Origin: Amorphophallus konjac
Taxonomy: Eukaryota > Streptophyta > Magnoliopsida > Alismatales > Araceae
Assembly: GCA_022559845.1 (NCBI GenBank)
Contig: CM040123.1
Coordinates: forward strand, 298,394,642 to 298,458,641
Reading direction: 5' to 3'
DNA length: 64,000 nucleotides
Made by a program: the position numbers and the translations under genes. Positions 57,195 through 64,000 of this stretch are shown one piece after another. A model generated the notes under the pieces. That model was given only the letters and a program-made list of their open reading frames with translations. It ran no database searches and was not told the DNA's origin. The first letter of the stretch is position 1; every line of letters starts with the position of its first letter.

Positions 57195-57699
57195 AGTTGT
57201 ATAGAGATTGCTTTTAAGAAAACCAACTGCTCCTTTGAGAATTTTAACCTTCATGCTTGATCTACAAGACGAACCTTTTCTCCTTATCACCTGGTGTACT
57301 CTTACAACATCAGATGAAATTCCAAGCCCCTATTTTTATTGGGAGGGTGGGAAGAGGGATGTGGGTATAAATGTGTGTGCGTAAATGTGGATATGACCCT
57401 TTTTTCATTGGTTATGCTTGGATGTGAATTAAATTGGTAGACAGGTGTGGATGCCGATATGTAAGAAAATGTGTATGTGAATGCGAGTATGTTAATGATT
57501 TTTTCCAGAAGATGATGTCAATGTCAACCACGGTGTGTGAATATGGAAGTGAAAGTGGATGTGGATATGGATATATATGTGACCAAACATGATGTACAAG
57601 TGTGGAAAATAGTCAATATTTAGGGGAGATGTACACGATATTTTCTTAGATGTAGTGATAAGACATATTGATATGAATTTTTTAATTTGTTAGGTAAAT
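57195..57699. other. Upstream region of CACTA transposase
   Basis: It contains a degenerate GTGGATATG/GTGTATGTG-rich stretch at 57355-57600. The end (TTTGTTAG before 57692) could be a 3' splice site for the exon carrying the ATG at 57700. No gene is seen. Confidence 0.4.
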
Positions 57700-60600
57700 A
57701 TGGCTAGAATTGATTGTTCATGCATGAATCGCAGAGTAGTTGATGGAGTGGTGTCAGTGGAGTTTAAGGATAGAGTTGATAGTTTTATTCAGTTTGTATT
57801 GGGGCATCCAACAGCAGTGGACCAGTGTGGTAACATCCGATGTCCTTGTTTACGTTGTAAAAATAAGATATTTCATTCGCTATGGGATGTACAAGTTCAT
57901 TTATACAGGAAAGGGTTCAGGAAAGGTTATATGAATTGGGTGTGTCATGGTGAGGACTTCTAGTCGTATGAGCCCGACAATGTTGCAAGCACAAGCACCT
58001 ATGCAGACATGGTAATCGATGCTGCTGGCCCTAACTTTAATGTACACGGGGAACACGTGTACAATGAAGAACCACCAAACAAGTCGGTTGAAAGATTTTA
58101 TCAGTTACTTCGGGATGCTGATGAGCCGCTGTGGGATGGTTGTGAAAATCACACTCGGTTGTCTGCTGTCTCACAATTGTTGAATTTGAAATCCGAATTT
58201 CACCTTAGTGAGAGTTGTTTTGACAGTATGCTCCTCCTTATCAAAAGTATCTTGCCTCGAGATGAGAAGCTACCTCAAAATTTTTACCATGCAAAGAAGA
58301 TGGTCAATGAGTTACGGCTTGAATACCAAAAAATAGATGCATGCCCTAATCACTGTATGCTATATTATGAAGATAATATAGATACAAGATCATGCGATAT
58401 TTGTCAGCATGATAGATTTAAACCTAAGGGAGGGGACAATTCAAAGATGAAGGATGTGCCTTACAAGTCACTGCGATACTTCCCTCTCATGCCCAGATTG
58501 CAGCGAATGTATATGTCATCAAAGATAGCTAGGCATATGATATGGCACACGGAGAGAGTAGGTCGTGTAGATGATATAATCAGTCATCCCGCCGACAGTG
58601 AAGCCTGGACTCATTTCAATCGTACGTATACTGCTTTTGTTCACGAGCCACGCAATGTTAGGTTAGGTTTATGCACAGACGGCTTCAACCCATTTGGAGG
58701 TTCAGTGGCATCTTACTCATGTTGGCCAGTGTTCATGACGCCGTACAACCTTCCGCCGGACATGTGCATGAAGCGAGAGAACCTTTTCTTAACTTTGGTG
58801 ATTCCATGTCCAAAAAATCCAAGAAACCAATAAGACATATATCTCAGGCCACTGATTAATGAGTTGAAAAGATTATGGAATGATGGAGTTGTTACTTATG
58901 ATGCGTATAGAAAACAAAATTTCACTATGAAGGCTACATTGATGTGGACAATAAGTGACTTCCCTGCATATGGAATGCTATTTGGCTAGAGCACACACGG
59001 GAGGTTGGCATGTCCGTACTGTATGGCTGATACCAAATCCTTTGTCCTGAAATATGGTAAGAAATCATGCTGGTTCGATTGTCATCGACGGTTTCTACCA
59101 ATTGACCATCCTTTTTGAAGGCAAAATGACTCATTCATTAAGAACACAGTTGAAATGGATGAAGCAGACTTGGAACGAATGTATGGTCGACAAATGACGA
59201 CACAGGTGCAAAACTTACCAGATATAGTGCAATTGTCGGGTAGTACACGACATCTTCGGGGATTTGGAGAGGATCACAATTGGGTGAAGAAAAGTATCTT
59301 CTGAGAATTACTTTACTGGTCAGCCCTTTTGATATGGCACAACATGGACGTCATGCATGTTGAGAAGAATGTCTTTGATAATGTGTTCAACACCATCATG
59401 AACATGAAAGCCAAAACAAAGGATAATGCCAAGGCGCGAGCAGACTTGAATATACTTTGAAAATGACTAGAGTTGGAATTGCGGCTAGTACGGGGCAAAG
59501 TTGTGCAACCTAAAGCAGCTTACGTGTTGAAAGACACACAGATCAATGAACTGTGCCAGTGGTTGAAGCAATGAAGATTCCCTGATGGATATGTGTCTAA
59601 CATAACCCATTTTGTGAATGTCAACGAGGGAAAAATATATGGATTGAAAAATCATGACTGCCATGTGTTCATGGAGAGACTTCTACCCATTGCATTCCGT
59701 GACATATTGCCAAAGCCTATATGGGGAGCATTGACTGAGTTGAGTCAGTTTTTCAGGATTCTATGTGCATCAGAACTCAAACTTGGGGACGTGCAAACTA
59801 TGGAACAGAATATGGCCACGATGGTATGCAAGTTGGAAGAGATATTTCCCCTACGTTTTTTGATTCCATGGAGCACATGATTATCCATTTGCCATACGAG
59901 GCCAAAGTTGGAGGACCGGTACAATTTTGATGCATGTATCCATTTGAGAGGTAATCGGTATGTATTTACTGATTATTTGACAGTAGTTACATGTGTCTGT
60001 CATTGTCACTCTATGTCATTGTCATATGAATTGTTGTCATATGTGTATGCATGACCTGAAAATGAAGGTTCGCAACAAGGTTAAAGTAGAGGGTTCAATT
60101 ACCGGGGTGTATATTATTGAAGAAATTTTAAACTTCTGTTCGATGTACTTCGAACCCAAAATTCAAACTCGCCGCAATTGACCTCCACGTAATGATGATG
60201 GAGGAGAGGTGGGTCCGTCCGACCGGTTGTCCATATTTAAGTATCCAAGACGTGCATTCGGACGTTGTTCGAATCGCATATTAGAGGACAGAGAGTTGTT
60301 GGCCGCAGAGATATATGTTCTCCTGAACTGTGCGGAGATTGAACCTTATGTTGAGTGAGTCGTAAACTCCGCAGTTCCTAAAAATTTATAAGCATCTTGA
60401 CGTTCTTCCTCCCATTTATGGTGATGTTGCATTCATCATTGCAGGCAATTTGATTCAGAATCAATTACTCAATGTCCACACCTCAATGACATGGAGGTTC
60501 AAAATGAACGAGAGGGATCTTTTTCCAGATGGCTTAAAGGTCAAGTAATTGTCAATCTACCAATTCCATAAATCTTGAGGTGTATGCAAGTATCAAAAGA

Positions 60601-61399
60601 AAAGTAACGTGGTTTATATTCATAGGTTGAAGAATATTATGTTACTGATGAAAGAGTCCAAGTGATAAGTTATGGACCTTCGAAGGTCGCGCATGCCTAT
60701 CCAGGATTTTTTGTGAATGGTTATAGATTTCACACTAGAGATTATGGACGAAATAAGTCTACGATGAATAGCGGCATATGCGTGAAAGGTAGTACATATA
60801 ATGAAAATGATCTTGATTACTATGGTATTCTTGAGGAGGTCATAGAATTACAGTATCTCGGACAAGACAAGCATATATTCCTTTTTAAGTGTCATTGATT
60901 TGATTCAAATTCAGTTTGAAACGACGCAATATTTGGGATTGTCGATGTCAAACATAGATCAAAATGGAATACCTATGAGCCGTTCATTTTGGCCGCGTAA
61001 GCCCAGCAAGTGTATTATTCAAGTTATTCATCGTCCAAAAATAAAGATTGGTGGGCAGTTTGTAGGGTAAAACTAAGGCTTGTGCCTAATGATGAGTTAG
61101 ATCTGGTTGAAGCTGTCTCAGAAGATTCTAGTGCCGAATTTTTTCAATCAAACGAGGGTGACATCGCAGAGTTGGTTGCTTCTAATCTTCATCTGATCGA
61201 ATCTGATGATCCACTTCGGTTGTCTATAGAGGACGAAGTGGAAGAAGTCGATTCAACTGAGCTAAATGAAGTAATTGTTGGGCATGAGGAGTCCTATGAG
61301 GAGGAAGTGTATGAATCTAGTGAGAATGGGGAAGATGACGAAGATGACAATGAGTTTGATACATCTTCAGCGTCTGAAGATGAAATAGATACTGATTGA
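57700..61399 (+). pseudogene. tnp2: CACTA (En/Spm) transposase, TNP2 + DUF4218 + DUF4216
   Basis: The transposase-associated domain opens the gene (FIQFVLGHPTAV, IRCPCLRCKN, then HGEDF). The TNP2 core follows in the same frame: CPNHCMLYY, CDICQHDRF, LCTDGFNPFG and HNMDVMHVEKNVF, the family's conserved Asp motifs. DUF4218 (MEHMIIHLPYEAKVGG) begins near 59866 after a frame change, then exons to 60355. DUF4216 (NGYRFHTRDYG, then QQVYYSSYSS) covers about 60630-61070, with an acidic tail ending at 61399. In-frame stops include 57961-57963, 58831-58833 and at least five more up to 59575, many at conserved Trp or Arg positions. The intact enzyme would cut and paste elements with CACTA ends. Confidence 0.88.
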
Positions 61400-61654
61400 A
61401 TATTTTGTAAGAAATTTAACATGTATACATTTCTTATCATTATTACTTACCACCTCTCCTCGTAATTAGTTGTGGACTAATATGCACTACTTTAATTATT
61501 GTAAATAATTAGATGGTTCGAGGTCGTACCAGATCTTCGAGGAGAGGTGGTTTCGGGAGGGGTTCTACCGGTATGTTTATTTAAATTCTTATATAAATGA
61601 ATAGTGAATATATGCACTTTGTTTTTGTAATCATATTTTATATCTCTGCACCAG

Positions 61655-63309
61655 GTACACAGAGTACACCGCCCCCACCACGTGCTGTGGGTCTCTTTAT
61701 TTAAATTCTTAGATAAATGAGTAGTGAATATGCACTTTATTTTGGTAATGATAGTTCATGTCTCTGCACCAGGTACACATATTACACCGCCGCCACCACC
61801 TACTGCAGGTCTGTTTATTTAAATTCTTAGATAAATGAGTAGTGAATATGCACATTATTTTGGTAATGATAGTTTATGTCTCTGCACCAGGTACACAGAT
61901 TACACCGCCCCCAGCACCTGCTACTGGTACGTTTATTTAAATTCTTAGATAAATGAGTAGTGAATATGCACTTTGTTTTGGTAATGATAGTTTATGTTTA
62001 TGGCATGAGGTACACAGATTACATCGTCCCCACCACCTGTTGCGGGTCTATTTATTTAAATTCTTAGATAAATGAGTAGTGAATATGCACTTCGTTTTGG
62101 TAATGATAGTTTATGTCTCTGCACCAGGTACACAGAGTACATCGACCCCACCACGTGCTGCGGGTATGTTTATTTAAGATCGTTCATGAATGAGTAGTGA
62201 CTTAGCACTTTATTGTGCTCACGATATTTTATGTCTCTGCACCAGGTACACAGAGTGCACCACCCCCACCAACTGCTGCGGGTATGTTTATTTAAACCCT
62301 TAGTGTTTCGGCTCCATGTTTTGATGCTGTCAAAATTTAGATTCATGTATACTCTTCATCTGGATAGTCAATGTGTTTTGTTGATGTAGAATCATCCATG
62401 GAGCTATAATGATTTTGTGTGTGTAGTTTACTTATAAATTGCACAAAGAACAGGTTGACAGTTGCACATAGAACAGGCTGAAAGCCAGTTGTTTTCTCAA
62501 GAAACAAAGAAAAGTCAACGTGGTAACGTAGTCAACGCACAGTCAATGGAGCTAAGACAGTGGTCAACCCAAGTCTATGCAGTCAAAGTCTTAATTCTTT
62601 AGAAATGATGAACAAATCTATTAAGATTCATACAAGGGAAGGCAGGAAGATAAGACAGACAAATGACTCATTAGTGGTGACAAATAAGGAGGTAAGGCTG
62701 ACAAATAGCTCTCTACAAATGAAAAATAGGTTGTAGCACTGAATATGTGTGAAGTGTTGAAGCTGCATGAAGGGGAAGTCCACTTGTGTTTACCCGCCAA
62801 TAAAAGAAGCTAAGGATGACAAATGCACACATAAGGGTGACAAATAGACTGCTATGGGTGACATATACCCTCTTAAGGGTGAAAAAAAGGTATCAACAGA
62901 GACATTAGCTTAAGTGCTTAAGTGTTCGACGTATGTTCTATGCAAACTCTTGTTAACATATTGTTCATTCTGTTTTAAAATTGGGTAGCGCCAGATTTTT
63001 TATTTTAATTTGGGCATAATTTTTAATCGGGGGATATATTCACCACCCCTCTATATCCTATCCTTCACACATCACTTAGATAAATGAGTAGTAAATATGC
63101 ACTTTATTTTGCTCACGATATTTTATATCTCCACACCAGGTACACAGAGTGCACCGCCCACGCCAACAACTGCGGGTATATTTATTTAAATTCTTAGATA
63201 AATGAGTAGTGAATATGCACTTTGTTTTACTCACGATATTTTATGTTTACATGTTTGAGTGCCTCTACATCAGGTCTACAGAGTACACCGCTTCCATCAC
63301 ATTCTACTG
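61655..63309 (+). repeat. Tandem 118-bp exon-intron units, eight copies
   Basis: Each unit is a 36-bp exon plus an intron of 82-83 bp (GTATGTTTATTTAAATTCTT .. TCTCTGCACCAG). Exon starts are 61655, 61773, 61891, 62010, 62128, 62246, 63140 and 63274. The long sixth intron returns to exactly 82 bp when the 771-bp insertion and its 5-bp duplication are subtracted. Confidence 0.88.
62304..63074. mobile_element. Solo-LTR-like insertion (771 bp) with GGTGACAAATAG array
   Basis: It begins TGTTTCGGCTCC and ends CACACATCA, with target duplication CTTAG at 62299-62303 and 63075-63079. Inside are GTCAAC-rich sequence (62515-62600) and the core array (62645-62885). It ends in GGGGGATATATTCACCACCC, a stretch of the kind seen near copia LTR ends. 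No coding sequence. Confidence 0.7.
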
Positions 63310-64000
63310 CTATGTTTATTTAAATTCTTAGTTAAATGATAAGAATTCTATATGTTTACTTGTTGAATTTTTTTTAATAATGAGCTAAATTCTGATTAAC
63401 TACTTGTATTTTACTTGTAACAGGTACGTCGGCACACCACCTGCAATAGTTGGCTCGTCCGCCTACCCGGGCACACAACAGGCAGACGATGTTGTTAGCC
63501 ATCACGAGGGCGAGCAGGTGGTGTTGCAAGAGGGACGCAAGCCATGTTGGGTCTCTGGGTAAATATTTAAACTCATGAATTATGTTCGTTATCTATCCAT
63601 CAACTATATATATAATTGTTGGCTATCATTTTAACATTTGCAATTGCAGGGATAAAGTAGAGCCTAGTGAGGCTTCTCATTTTATTATCAACATTATTGA
63701 GCGACATGTGACCGGCCCATATAAGTCATTTCGAAACTTTCCTCAGGATATCCACGGTCGATTGTATGACGAGTTCCTGGTATACGATTTAATCTTTTAA
63801 ATTACATATTTCCCAACTCCGCAATTTCAAACGACTAACTTATAAAATTTGAATTCTTGACAGCAAAGATATAAGTTTGTGAGGCGAGCTAACGTCGGAC
63901 GAGCTCGACGTGCATGGGAGGCCACATGAACTGTAAATTATAAGCATCAATTACACAGCTGTCGGGATCGTGCCAAGGCTCTAGCTGGGGGGAGCGAGGA

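Larger units (their letters stand above)
61513..64000 (+). pseudogene. Second CACTA gene (TnpA/transposase_24-like) with tandem micro-exons, truncated by window
   Basis: Exon 1 (61513-61570) encodes MVRGRTRSSRRGGFGRGST and ends in phase 1. It is followed by 36-bp micro-exons at 61655, 61773, 61891, 62010, 62128, 62246, 63140 and 63274, each preceded by AG and, except the last, followed by GT. Each keeps phase 1 and adds about twelve residues like GTQSTPPPPRAA. Larger exons follow at 63424-63558, 63650-63779 (IINIIERHVTGPYKSFRNFP) and 63864 onward (YKFVRRANVGRARRAWEA, then an in-frame TGA near 63927). The later exons resemble the TnpA-type DNA-binding protein that accompanies TNP2. A possible single-base indel in exon 63424 leaves a TAG in one frame. 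Confidence 0.65.

Overview
This window reads as nuclear DNA from a flowering plant with a repeat-rich genome. I see no rRNA, tRNA or ordinary host gene. Almost all recognisable coding sequence belongs to plant transposable elements, most of it broken by stop codons and frameshifts, and the elements are nested in one another and in satellite arrays. The sequence alone does not let me name the order or genus.

Layout. 1-2569: AT-rich tandem repeats plus arrays of a 12-bp core (GGTGACAAATAG). 2570-22764: a 20.2-kb Ty3/gypsy retrotransposon of Tat type (dual RNase H) bounded by the 5-bp duplication ATGCT. Its gag, protease with G-patch, RT, RNase H and integrase lie on the + strand, and two plant-mobile-domain (PMD)-like, intron-containing genes lie convergently on the - strand. 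A foreign GC-rich block has replaced the end of its 5' LTR, its primer-binding site and the start of gag. 22770-23157: a ~32-bp minisatellite. 23158-40709: remnants of a Tekay/Del-like long-LTR element without pol. Its 3' LTR is split by 27902-38900, a very young non-autonomous copia element (LTRs about 3.27 kb, three substitutions seen, TSD CTCCT) that encodes only a capsid-less gag protein with six zinc knuckles.

40710-54300: a DNA-transposon-like domain on the - strand. It holds a small gene with an RNase H1-type hybrid-binding domain and a large DUF1985-like/Ulp1-protease pseudogene, with GGTGACAAATAG arrays near the presumed 5' end of each. The Ulp1 gene is interrupted inside an exon by a 7.2-kb non-autonomous LTR element (44877-52051, TSD TCAGA) that carries a chimeric ORF ending in an integrase C-terminus. 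54637-56725: a ~487-bp tandem repeat carrying a small TIR element. 57700-64000: a decayed CACTA transposase (TNP2, DUF4218, DUF4216), then a second CACTA-type gene whose 5' half is a tandem array of 36-bp micro-exons. One intron of that gene holds a 771-bp solo-LTR-like insertion (TSD CTTAG).

A theme runs through the window: four of the elements fill their non-coding control regions with their own short repeated motif. These are dyads CGACC..GGTCGTCATTT (Tat), TAGCGGTC..GACCGCTA (Tekay-like LTR), CTTCGTGTCG (copia LTR) and GGTGACAAATAG (Ulp1 and solo-LTR elements). The best candidates for undescribed biology are the covarying dyad arrays, the antisense PMD genes with a duplicated coiled-coil exon, and the tandem micro-exon array.
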